Below are positions 34,023 through 41,646 of a DNA stretch of 64,000 nucleotides, piece by piece. The stretch's first letter is position 1; every line of letters starts with the position of its first letter. The notes under the pieces were generated by a model, which did no database searches, was not told where the DNA came from, and was given only the letters and a program-made list of their open reading frames with translations. Where the stretch lies: assembly GCF_000282135.1 (NCBI RefSeq), contig NZ_AKJW01000026.1, forward strand, positions 1-64,000, given 5' to 3'. This stretch comes from Herbaspirillum sp. CF444. Its GTDB lineage: Bacteria; Pseudomonadota; Gammaproteobacteria; Burkholderiales; Burkholderiaceae_D. A program made the translations under genes and the position numbers.

Positions 34023-35375
34023 TCAGACCACTAAATTGAGCAACATGATGAAAACGAGCGCCACCACCGAGATGATGGTCTCCATCGCCGTCCAGGTCTT
34101 GAATGTTTCGCCGACGCTCATGTTGAAGTATTCCTTGACCAGCCAGAAACCGGCATCGTTGACGTGCGACAGGATCAGCGATCCGGCGCCGGTGGCCAGC
34201 ACCAGCAATTCACGGTTGGTGCCGGGAATCAGCGTCACCAACGGCGCCACGATGCCTGCACCGGTAATCGTTGCCACGGTCGCCGAACCGGTCGCCACGC
34301 GAATCACGCCCGCCACGAACCAGGCCAGCAGCAACGGCGAAATCTGCGCATGCACGGCCAGTTGACCGATGGCGGTGCCGACGCCGCTGTTGACCAGCAT
34401 TTGCTTGAAACCGCCGCCCGCGCCGATGATCAGCACGATGGCCGCGGTCGGCGCCAGGCTTTGATCGACGAACTTCAACACTTGCTGGCGCGTGAAACCG
34501 CGCGCCACGCCAAAAGTGTACAGCGACAGCAGCAGCGCCGCCAGCAAGGCCACGATCGGGTTGCCGATGAAATCCATCAGGTCGCGCATGGCGCTGCCTT
34601 CCGGCAAGGTGACGTCGACGAAGGTCTTCAGCAACATCAGGAAGACCGGCGACAACACGGTGATCAGCGTGATCCCAAATCCCGGCAGGTCCTTGGTTTG
34701 CGGTTCGCGCGCCAGTTGTTCCATCAGCTCGTCCGACGGCTTGATGTCGACGTATTTGGCGATGAAGGCGCCGAACATCGGGCCGGCGATGATCACGGTC
34801 GGCAGGCCGACCACGAGACCGTAGAAGATGGTCTTGCCGATGTCGGCGCCGAAGATGCCGATCGCCAGCAACGGACCGGGATGCGGCGGCACCAGGCCGT
34901 GCATCACCGACAGGCTGGCCAGCATCGGCATGCCGATCTTGAACAGCGGCACGCCCGAGCGGCGCGCCACGATGAAGACCAGCGGGATCAGCAGCACGAA
35001 GCCGATTTCAAAGAACAGCGGGATGCCGACCAGGAAAGCGCCGATCATCATGGCCCAGTGCACGCGCTGCTTGCCGAAGGCACGCACCAGCGTCTGCGCG
35101 ATCTGATCGGCGCCGCCGGATTCGGCCATCATCTTGCCCAGCATGGTGCCCAGGCCCAGCACGATGCCGACGAAGCCGAGCACGCCGCCGAAGCCGTCCT
35201 GGAAGGACTTGACGATCTTGGGCAAAGGCATGCCGGAGATCAGGCCGAGGAAGCCGGAGGTGATGATCAGGGCGATAAAGGGGTGGATGCGCAGGCGCGT
35301 GATCATGACGATCAGCACCACGATGGCGAGGAAGGCGTTCAACAACAGGCTTGCTTCGTTACTCAATCCGAACAT
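34023..35375 (-). CDS. gntP: gluconate permease, GntP family
   Basis: Proton symporter of 450 residues with 12 or more helices. The N-terminal LRIHPFIALIITSGFLGLISGMPLPKI, GFGGVLGFVGIVLGLGTMLGKMM, LVPPHPGPLLAIGIFGADIGKT and VATGSATVATITGAG segments are classic for GntP/GntT/IdnT carriers. It is the promoter-proximal gene of the operon. The ATG at 35375 (MFGLSNEASLL) is preferred to an upstream ATG at 35411 because GGAG precedes it by eight bases. Regulation by the divergent GntR is implied by two operators in the gap. Confidence 0.92.
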   Translation of the reverse strand: MFGLSNEASLLLNAFLAIVVLIVMITRLRIHPFIALIITSGFLGLISGMPLPKIVKSFQDGFGGVLGFVGIVLGLGTMLGKMMAESGGADQIAQTLVRAFGKQRVHWAMMIGAFLVGIPLFFEIGFVLLIPLVFIVARRSGVPLFKIGMPMLASLSVMHGLVPPHPGPLLAIGIFGADIGKTIFYGLVVGLPTVIIAGPMFGAFIAKYVDIKPSDELMEQLAREPQTKDLPGFGITLITVLSPVFLMLLKTFVDVTLPEGSAMRDLMDFIGNPIVALLAALLLSLYTFGVARGFTRQQVLKFVDQSLAPTAAIVLIIGAGGGFKQMLVNSGVGTAIGQLAVHAQISPLLLAWFVAGVIRVATGSATVATITGAGIVAPLVTLIPGTNRELLVLATGAGSLILSHVNDAGFWLVKEYFNMSVGETFKTWTAMETIISVVALVFIMLLNLVV

Positions 35376-35530
35376 GAGGATGTCTCCAGGGTCGATAGCG
35401 CACAGAGGCATCCGGAAGCAAAAGCCGCCATTGCCGCGCCGTCGACACCATGCCTGCCATCCACTACGGAGTCTTTACATTGTCTCGACGACGCGCCTTG
35501 TCGCTCAGTGCTGCGTTCAGGCTGCCGTGC

Positions 35531-35546
35531 CACTATCTGCGTAGTG
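35531..35546. promoter_or_regulatory. short inverted repeat in the gntP leader
   Basis: CACTA-TCTGCG-TAGTG, a perfect 5-bp inverted repeat 156 bp upstream of gntP. It could be an extra operator or a leader hairpin; the evidence is only the symmetry. Confidence 0.3.
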
Positions 35547-35602
35547 TTTATTAAAGGAAATTTTCTTGTTACTCGCCGATCACATGCCGATTGCACATTG
35601 AA

Positions 35603-35642
35603 ATGTTAGCGTTAACATCGGCCGCGATGATAACGCTACCAA
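35603..35642. promoter_or_regulatory. two GntR-type operators between gntP and gntR
   Basis: ATGTTAGCGTTAACAT (35603-35618) is a near-perfect palindrome, and TTGGTAGCGTTATCAT (minus strand, 35642-35627) is a second, looser one. Both resemble the E. coli GntR/IdnR operator ATGTTACCCGTATCAT. They lie eight bases apart in the 422-bp divergent gap; the rest of the gap shows no gene. Confidence 0.72.
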
Positions 35643-35797
35643 AATTTATGTGTCAAATCATTTGTATGAATATCTGCGCGTGGAGAGGCCCGCGGCAACT
35701 GCGATGCGGCGGCGCAACATGATTGATGACGGCGGTTAAATCGTCTGGGGAAAGAGCGCTCGGGTATGATGTCGCCAACAGAGATTCCCGCCCCATC

Positions 35798-36847
35798 ATG
35801 AACAAAAAAGCCGTTGCCGAAAAACTTGTCAAAACCAGCAAAGGGAGCCGCGCCACCGGTCGCGTGACGATCGTCGACGTCGCCGGCGAAGCGAAGGTCA
35901 GCCCGATGACCGTTTCGCGCGCGCTGAAGACGCCGGAACTGGTGCAGCAGGAAGCGCGCGACCGCATCGCCGCCGCCATCAGGAAACTCGGCTACGTCCC
36001 CAACCAGGCCGCCAGCACGCTGGCTTCCGCGCGTTCGCAGGTGATCGGCGTGCTGGTGCCGTCGCTGACCAATGCGGTGTTCATCGAGACGCTCAGCGGC
36101 ATCCGCGACTACCTGTCGCAAGCAGGTTATCAATTCCTCATCGGCGAGACCGGCTACTCGAAAGAGAAGGAAAGCCGGCTGATCTCCACCTACCTGGCGC
36201 ATGCGCCCGCAGGCTTTCTGCTGTCGAGCTCGGACCAGCATGAATTGCTGCGCCGGCAATTGGCAAGCAGCAATATTCCGGCCGTGCGCATGTTCGACCT
36301 CGGCAAAAGCAATGCCGACATGTCGGTGGGATTTTCGCAAACCAAGGCCGGTTATGCGGTGGCGCAGCATCTGATCGAACGCGGCTATCGCCGCCCCGCC
36401 TTTCTGGCGGCGCAGCTCGATCCGCGCATGATGAAACGCCGCGAGGGTTTCCGCAAAGGCCTCGCCGAAGCAGGACTGGATCCGAACGTCGAAGTCTTGC
36501 TGCCGACGCCGACCACGGTGGACATGGGTGCGCAGCTGCTGGCGCGGGTGCTGGATATTTCACCCGATTGCGATGCGGTATTTTGCTGCAACGACGATCT
36601 CGCGCTGGGCGCACTCTTCGAATGCCAGCGCCGCGGCATCAAGGTGCCGCAGCAAATGGCGATTGCCGGTTTCAACGACTTGTCATGGGCTGCCTGCGCG
36701 ACGCCATCGATCACCACCATCATCACGCCGCGCTACGACATCGGCTACAAGGCGGCGGAATTGCTGATTCGTCAACTCAAGGGCGAACCGGTCGAAAAGG
36801 CGCGCCTCGATCTCGGCTTTCAACTGGCCGTACGTGAAAGCACGTAG
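35798..36847 (+). CDS. gntR: LacI family regulator GntR
   Basis: Repressor of 349 residues. The LacI-type helix-turn-helix is at about residues 23-45 (TIVDVAGEAKVSPMTVSRALKTPELV), followed by the hinge helix (LGYVPNQAASTLASARS) and a periplasmic-binding-like domain (IGVLVPSLTNAVFIETLSGI, VFCCNDDLALGALFECQRRGIKVP). It is closest in character to gluconate regulators. It is divergent from gntP and very likely binds the two operators in the gap, being released by gluconate or a phosphorylated derivative. Start MNKKAVAEK is chosen; the longer in-frame upstream ATG has no family support. Confidence 0.92.
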   Translation: MNKKAVAEKLVKTSKGSRATGRVTIVDVAGEAKVSPMTVSRALKTPELVQQEARDRIAAAIRKLGYVPNQAASTLASARSQVIGVLVPSLTNAVFIETLSGIRDYLSQAGYQFLIGETGYSKEKESRLISTYLAHAPAGFLLSSSDQHELLRRQLASSNIPAVRMFDLGKSNADMSVGFSQTKAGYAVAQHLIERGYRRPAFLAAQLDPRMMKRREGFRKGLAEAGLDPNVEVLLPTPTTVDMGAQLLARVLDISPDCDAVFCCNDDLALGALFECQRRGIKVPQQMAIAGFNDLSWAACATPSITTIITPRYDIGYKAAELLIRQLKGEPVEKARLDLGFQLAVREST

Positions 36848-36950
36848 ATCCTGCGGCTGGTGCCTGCCACACGTAGCGCGTGACTCATCAATCATCATGT
36901 CCGGCAAGGGATTGATGCAACGAGCACAACGCATGCTGTACCGCACATAA

Positions 36951-36997
36951 AATTTATCAATAAATTCTATGGACACGATTTCTCCTGAAGCTACAAT
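36951..36997 (+). promoter_or_regulatory. ggt promoter with upstream palindrome
   Basis: -35 TGGACA (36970-36975), a 16-base spacer and -10 TACAAT (36992-36997). Directly upstream lies the perfect palindrome AATTTAT-CA-ATAAATT (36951-36966), which can be an operator or an AT-rich activating element. The start codon is 70 bp downstream. Confidence 0.65.
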
Positions 36998-37067
36998 CGT
37001 CTGGTGCGAAAGCATACGCATCATCATAACTAGATTCAAATCAAGATAACCTCCAGGAGAATCACCC

Positions 37068-38831
37068 ATGCGGAAAATCAACGGCTTGCTCAAGCCGGCC
37101 ACCATGGCATTGCTGCCCCTCTGTACTTCCCTCGCCTTCCTGCCTGCCCACGCACAGACCGCTGCGCCGGCAGCCGCGCCAGTGGTCAAGTACGACCTGA
37201 CCTACGACATCATCAGCCCGGTGATGGCGAAAAACGGCATGGTCGCGTCCGAGCAGGAACTGGCGACGCAAGTCGGCCTCGACATCCTCAAACGCGGCGG
37301 CAATGCGATCGATGCCGGCGTTGCCGTCGGCTTCGCGCTGGCGGTCGTGCTGCCGAATGCAGGCAATATCGGCGGCGGCGGCTTCATGATGATCCACGAT
37401 GCGAAGACCGGTAAAAACGTCGCGCTCGACTTCCGCGAAATGGCGCCTGCCAAAGCCAGCCGCGACATGTACCTGGACGACAAGGGCAACGTCGCACCGG
37501 GCCGCTCGCTGTACACCCACCTGGCCATCGGCGTCCCCGGCACGGTCGCGGGCCTGACCCACGCGCTGCAAAAATACGGCACGATGAAACTGTCCGACGT
37601 GATTGCGCCTGCCGTCAAACTGGCGGAAAAAGGTTATCCGGTCAGCCCGAGCCTGGCGCTGATCCTGGCCGCGGAACGCGACCACCTCGGACAATGGGAA
37701 TCGAGCAAGGCGATCTTCTTCAAGGATGGACGTCCGCTGCAAGCCGGCGAAAAACTGGTGCAGAAAGACCTGGCCAAATCGCTCAAGCTGATCGCCCAAA
37801 AGGGTCCTTCGGTGTTCTATGAAGGCGAAATCGGCAAGAAGATCGTCGCTGAAATGGACAAGCACAACGGCCTGATCACTGCTGCCGACCTGAAGAACTA
37901 CAAGGTCGTCGAACGCGAACCCGTGGTCGGCAACTATCGCGGCTATCAGGTGATGTCGATGCCGCCGCCAAGCTCGGGCGGCATCCACATCATCCAGATG
38001 ATGAATATCCTGGAACGCTATCCGCTGAAGCAATACGGCGCCGACAGCGCACAGACCATCCACCTGATGGCCGAAGCGATGAAGCTGGCCTACGCCGATC
38101 GCGCGGAATACCTGGGCGATCCGGATTTCAACAAGGTGCCGGTCAAGGGCCTGACCTCGCGCGGCTATGCCGACGAACTGGCGAAGAAGATCAATCCCGA
38201 TCGCGCAACGCCGTCTTCGGAAATCAAGCCGGGCAAGCCGCAACCGTATGAAAGCGACCAGACCACGCATTTCTCGGTCGCCGACAAGCAAGGCAACCTG
38301 GTCGCCACGACCTATACGCTGAACCTGAACTTCGGCAGCGGCATCGTCGCCACCGGCACCGGCATCACGCTCAACAACGAGATGGATGACTTCTCCGCCA
38401 AACCGGGCGTGCCGAACGCCTTCGGCCTGGTCGGCGGCGAAGCCAACGCCGTCGGCCCGGGCAAGCGTCCGCTGAGCTCGATGTCGCCGACCTTCGTGCT
38501 CAAGGACGGCAAGCCTTTCCTGGTCACCGGCAGCCCGGGCGGCAGCCGCATCATCACGACCACGATGCAGACCATCCTGAACGTGATCGAGCATGACATG
38601 AACGTCGCCGAAGCGACCATCACGCCGCGCATCCATCATCAATGGGCGCCGGACCAGCTGCGTATCGAAAAGGGCATCAGCGCCGACACGATCAAGATCC
38701 TGCAGGACAAGGGTCAAAAGATCAGCGTGCAGCCTTCGATGGGACGTACGCAGACTATTCAGATCAAGGATGGCGCTTTTTATGGCTATTCGGATCCGCG
38801 CAATCCGGATGGACGTACGTTGGGGTTCTGA
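37068..38831 (+). CDS. ggt: gamma-glutamyltransferase
   Basis: Periplasmic N-terminal-nucleophile hydrolase of 587 residues that cleaves gamma-glutamyl bonds of glutathione and transfers or hydrolyses the glutamyl group. A signal peptide covers residues 1-29 (ends in PAHAQ). The proenzyme splits itself before T400 (SDQTTHFSVADKQGN), giving large and small subunits. Other landmarks: GGNAIDAGVAVGFALAV, the DFREMAP site near residue 121, SSGGIH and KRPLSSMSPT plus GSPGGSRI of the small subunit. It is monocistronic, with its own promoter and terminator. Confidence 0.96.
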   Translation: MRKINGLLKPATMALLPLCTSLAFLPAHAQTAAPAAAPVVKYDLTYDIISPVMAKNGMVASEQELATQVGLDILKRGGNAIDAGVAVGFALAVVLPNAGNIGGGGFMMIHDAKTGKNVALDFREMAPAKASRDMYLDDKGNVAPGRSLYTHLAIGVPGTVAGLTHALQKYGTMKLSDVIAPAVKLAEKGYPVSPSLALILAAERDHLGQWESSKAIFFKDGRPLQAGEKLVQKDLAKSLKLIAQKGPSVFYEGEIGKKIVAEMDKHNGLITAADLKNYKVVEREPVVGNYRGYQVMSMPPPSSGGIHIIQMMNILERYPLKQYGADSAQTIHLMAEAMKLAYADRAEYLGDPDFNKVPVKGLTSRGYADELAKKINPDRATPSSEIKPGKPQPYESDQTTHFSVADKQGNLVATTYTLNLNFGSGIVATGTGITLNNEMDDFSAKPGVPNAFGLVGGEANAVGPGKRPLSSMSPTFVLKDGKPFLVTGSPGGSRIITTTMQTILNVIEHDMNVAEATITPRIHHQWAPDQLRIEKGISADTIKILQDKGQKISVQPSMGRTQTIQIKDGAFYGYSDPRNPDGRTLGF

Positions 38832-38862
38832 TGGTTTAGCTGTTTCTGCTTCATACAATGAG

Positions 38863-38897
38863 AATGCCGCCTGGTGAGAGTCAGGCGGCATTTTTTA
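38863..38897 (+). terminator. ggt terminator
   Basis: A 9-bp stem TGCCGCCTG / CAGGCGGCA with an eight-base loop is followed by six T, 32 bp after the ggt stop. Confidence 0.92.
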
Positions 38898-38994
38898 TTG
38901 GTGTGCGGGTTTTGTGTAGCGGTCTTATTGTGTTTTGTTCCGACGACCGCTTTACGCTATTTGATCTTGTTCTATCGTCGATCAACCGTGCCGG

Positions 38995-39178
38995 GGGTAG
39001 CCCGGCGGCTACTCACTTTCTTTGCTTCGCCAAAGAAAGTAAGCAAAGAAAGGCGACCGCGGGATCCAGGCCCTTCGGGCTTCCCGGTGCTGCGAAGCAA
39101 AAAATGGGAAGGGAAAACAACTCGCTTCGCTCAGACATTTTTCCCTTCTTTTTCCATTTTTCGCATCGCATCACCGGC
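38995..39178 (+). repeat. left arm element (about 184 bp)
   Basis: It begins GGGTAGCCCGGCGGCTACTC. CTTTCTTTG can pair with two different downstream copies of its complement (CAAAGAAAG), so two alternative hairpins are possible. A second hairpin has stem GAAGGGAAAA / TTTTCCCTTC around a CTCGCTTCGCTCAG loop. It is about 75-80% identical by eye to the right arm. Confidence 0.85.
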
Positions 39179-39258
39179 TGGCTCCAAGCGGTAACTGCCA
39201 CAGCGGCTCGCCTTCGGCATCGCGCTGTCAAACTTACTGCGGGTGTTTTTTAGGCCCT

Positions 39259-39346
39259 CGTCCCAGCGAACGCTGAGACCCAGTGGCGTCAGCGCTTCTC
39301 TCAACCGTCTTTACGCCGCTAGGTTCCAACTTTCGTTGGAACGACG
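39259..39346. repeat. dispersed cloverleaf-like palindromic repeat, copy 2
   Basis: An 88-bp, more diverged copy: CGTCCCAGCGAACGCTGAGA on the left and CCAACTTTCGTTGGAACGAC on the right, around a CCCAGTGGCGT / ACGCCGCTAGG centre. It sits in the centre of the giant palindrome. Confidence 0.78.
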
Positions 39347-39424
39347 AAGTAAGAGGATTCAACCACCTCTGTACCCTGGCGAGGCGAAGCGAGCCAGTCT
39401 GGCAGTTTCCGCTTGAGAGTAGCC

Positions 39425-39606
39425 GGTGTCAGCAGGTGAAAATCGGATTAAGAAGGGAAAAATGTCTGAGCGAAGCGAGTTGTTTTCCCTTCCCGATTTT
39501 CACCTGCTGGAGCCGGGAACCCCGAAGGGGCTACGACCCAGCGGTCGCCTTCTTTTGCTTACTTTTCTTGGCGAAGCAAGAAAAGTGAGTGGCTGCCGGG
39601 CCACCC
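39425..39606 (-). repeat. right arm element (about 182 bp), inverted
   Basis: Read on the minus strand it repeats the left arm: a GGCAGCCACTCACTTTTCTT beginning, a GGCGACCGC block, the GAAGGGAAAA hairpin with a CTCGCTTCGCTCAG loop, and TTTTCCCTTC. Confidence 0.85.
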
Positions 39607-39679
39607 TCGGCAAAGGTTGATCGAAGAAAGAAAAGATTCAATTACCGATATAGCCAGTCAGAACAACACAAAAACACGC

Positions 39680-40543
39680 TTAAGGCCGCTCCACAATCTT
39701 CCTCAACACAAACCCCGCCGCCACCAACCCAAACGAAGCCGTCACCACCATCGCCGACCCAAACCCGGCACAATTCAATCCGGTAACGCCAGCCTCCTGA
39801 CGACGCCCATCCGCATCGACGGTATCCAATCCGTCGGCCGCATCATCAGTATCCACCTCGCAAACCTCACCCTCGGGAAACCGCAACGGCTCCGTCGAGA
39901 ACACCGCATCGATGCCGAATTTGTTCTTCGTCCCGCGCGGAAACTTGTGCCAGGCGCGCAGACGCTTGCGCACCTTCGCCAGCAACGGCTCCTGCTCGGT
40001 CCGGCACAGATCGCGGATCTCGATCTTGGTCGGGTCGATCTGACCGCCGGCGCCGCCGCTGGTCAGCAACGGCACCTTGTGTTCGCGGCAATAGGCGATC
40101 AGCGCCACCTTGGCGCGCACGTTGTCGATGGCGTCGATCACGTAGTCGAAGCGGCCGACGCCGATCATCTCGCCGACGTTGTCGGGCGTGAGGAAGTCTT
40201 CCACCTCGGTGACTTCGCAATACGGGTTGATCTGCGCGATGCGCTCGTGCAGCGCCGTGACCTTGGCCTTGCCGAGCGTATCGGTGAGCGCGTGGATCTG
40301 GCGGTTGACGTTGGACTCGGCGAGGTTGTCGAGGTCGATCATGGTGATCTTGCCGATGGCGCTGCGCGCCAGCGCTTCGACGATCCACGAACCGACGCCG
40401 CCGACGCCGACGATGCAAATATGCGCAGCACGAAAACGTGCCAGGCCTTGGGCACCATACAGACGGGCGATGCCGCCGAAGCGGCGGTCGAAATCGATAT
40501 CGGCGTCGCTGGATGCGACGACAGGTTGAACATTGGACATCAT
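39680..40543 (-). CDS. tcdA: tRNA threonylcarbamoyladenosine dehydratase
   Basis: E1-like enzyme (also called CsdL) of 287 residues that cyclises t6A to ct6A at position 37 of tRNAs using ATP. The N-terminal RFGGIARLYGAQGLARF block, the ATP-binding VGVGGVGSWIVEALARSAIG, DLDNLAESNVNRQ, DAIDNVRAKVALIAYC and the C-terminal GFGSAMVVTASFGLVAAGFVL are diagnostic. A Cys-containing EVCEVDTDDAADGLDTVDADG insertion near residue 230 makes it slightly longer than the E. coli protein. It lies just downstream of secF in the same direction but is separated from it by a hairpin. Confidence 0.94.
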   Translation of the reverse strand: MMSNVQPVVASSDADIDFDRRFGGIARLYGAQGLARFRAAHICIVGVGGVGSWIVEALARSAIGKITMIDLDNLAESNVNRQIHALTDTLGKAKVTALHERIAQINPYCEVTEVEDFLTPDNVGEMIGVGRFDYVIDAIDNVRAKVALIAYCREHKVPLLTSGGAGGQIDPTKIEIRDLCRTEQEPLLAKVRKRLRAWHKFPRGTKNKFGIDAVFSTEPLRFPEGEVCEVDTDDAADGLDTVDADGRRQEAGVTGLNCAGFGSAMVVTASFGLVAAGFVLRKIVERP

Positions 40544-40567
40544 GGTTATCCGGGTAACAAAGTAAAA

Positions 40568-40593
40568 CAGGCTGTTTCCTGAGAAACAGCCTG
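40568..40593 (-). terminator. hairpin after secF (weak terminator)
   Basis: A perfect 11-bp stem CAGGCTGTTTC / GAAACAGCCTG with a four-base loop; the minus strand continues TTTTAC. It lies between secF and tcdA and probably reduces read-through into tcdA. Confidence 0.65.
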
Positions 40594-40632
40594 CAGAACA
40601 ACAATTCTAACGATTAAAACAACTTCCGGTTT

Positions 40633-41577
40633 TTACACCACCGCACCGTCAGTTTCGTCTTTCGGCTTGGCCGGCTTGATCAGGTCTTCGCGCTTGACGC
40701 CCAGCCACATGGCGATCGCTGCCGCAACGAACACCGACGAATAGATACCGAACAAGATGCCGATGGTCAGCGCGACGGCAAAGTAATGCAGCGTCGGGCC
40801 GCCGAAGATCAGCATCGACAAGACCATCATTTCGGTGCTGCCGTGGGTGATGATGGTACGGGAAATCGTGCTCGTGATCGCGTGGTTCAACACTTCCGGC
40901 GCGGACAGCTTGCCGTAGCGGCGATCGCGGAAGGCTTCGCGCACCCGGTCGAACACCACCACCGATTCATTGACCGAGTAGCCCAGCACCGCCAGCACCG
41001 CCGCCAGCACGGTCAGCGAGAATTCCCACTGGAAGAAGGCGAAGAAGCCGAGGATGATCACCACGTCATGCAAGTTGGCGATGACGGCGGCGACCGCGAA
41101 TTTCCATTCGAAACGGAAGGCCAGGTAGATCACGATGCCGATCACCACCATGCCCAGCGCCATCAGGCCGTCGTGCGCCAGTTCGTCGCCGACCTGCGGG
41201 CCGACGAATTCGACGCGCTGCAGCTTGACGTCAGGATCCTGCGCCGTCAGCGCGGCGATGACTTTTTCGCTTTGCTGGGTGGAATTGACGCCATGCTGGG
41301 CCGGCAGGCGGATCATCACGTCCTGCGCCGTGCCGAAGCTCTGTACTTGCGTGTCGGTAAAGCCCAGGCCTTCGACCGACTTGCGGATGTTTTCGATGTT
41401 GGCCGGCTTGGTGTAGGCGACTTCCATCACGGTGCCGCCGGTGAATTCGATCGAGAAGTGCAAGCCCTTGCTCAGCAGGAAGAACACTGCCAGCACGAAG
41501 GTCAGCGCCGAGATGACGTTGAATATCAACGCATGGCGCATGAAGGGGATATCTTTTTTGATGCGGAAAAATTCCAT
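40633..41577 (-). CDS. secF: protein translocase subunit SecF
   Basis: Inner-membrane partner of SecD (314 residues, six helices) that uses the proton gradient to pull exported proteins through SecYEG. The N-terminal helix is followed by a periplasmic domain (SIEFTGGTVMEVAY, VEFVGPQVGDELAHDG) and the conserved helices (HDVVIILGFFAFFQWEFSLTVLAAVLAVLGYSVNESVVVFDRVRE). The start at MEFFRIKKDIPFM, with AAAGG upstream, matches the family. It lies 69 bp downstream of secD, last gene of the yajC-secD-secF unit. Confidence 0.96.
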   Translation of the reverse strand: MEFFRIKKDIPFMRHALIFNVISALTFVLAVFFLLSKGLHFSIEFTGGTVMEVAYTKPANIENIRKSVEGLGFTDTQVQSFGTAQDVMIRLPAQHGVNSTQQSEKVIAALTAQDPDVKLQRVEFVGPQVGDELAHDGLMALGMVVIGIVIYLAFRFEWKFAVAAVIANLHDVVIILGFFAFFQWEFSLTVLAAVLAVLGYSVNESVVVFDRVREAFRDRRYGKLSAPEVLNHAITSTISRTIITHGSTEMMVLSMLIFGGPTLHYFAVALTIGILFGIYSSVFVAAAIAMWLGVKREDLIKPAKPKDETDGAVV

Positions 41578-41646
41578 CACATACCTTTCAGTTCTGCGCC
41601 TCTGCCGTCTGTCGGGCAAAGGCGCACGGGATTCTGTTCGCTGCGC

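Larger units (their letters stand above)
38995..39606. repeat. giant imperfect palindrome (~612 bp) between ggt and tcdA
   Basis: The left half (38995-39230) is repeated in inverted orientation in the right half (39361-39606). The symmetry axis stays at about 39300: the stem GAAGGGAAAA / TTTTCCCTTC occurs at 39108-39117 and 39139-39148 on the left and at 39452-39461 and 39483-39492 on the right, exactly mirrored. A copy of the cloverleaf repeat occupies the middle. Apart from this palindrome and the ggt terminator, the 38832-39679 gap contains no credible gene. Confidence 0.9.

Noticed and set aside
38858..39620. Small open frames in the ggt-tcdA gap, several with an MSERSELF-like peptide
   Set aside because: The frames run through the hairpins of the giant palindrome on both strands, and the peptide comes from the repeated hairpin sequence. 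No ribosome-binding site or family supports coding.
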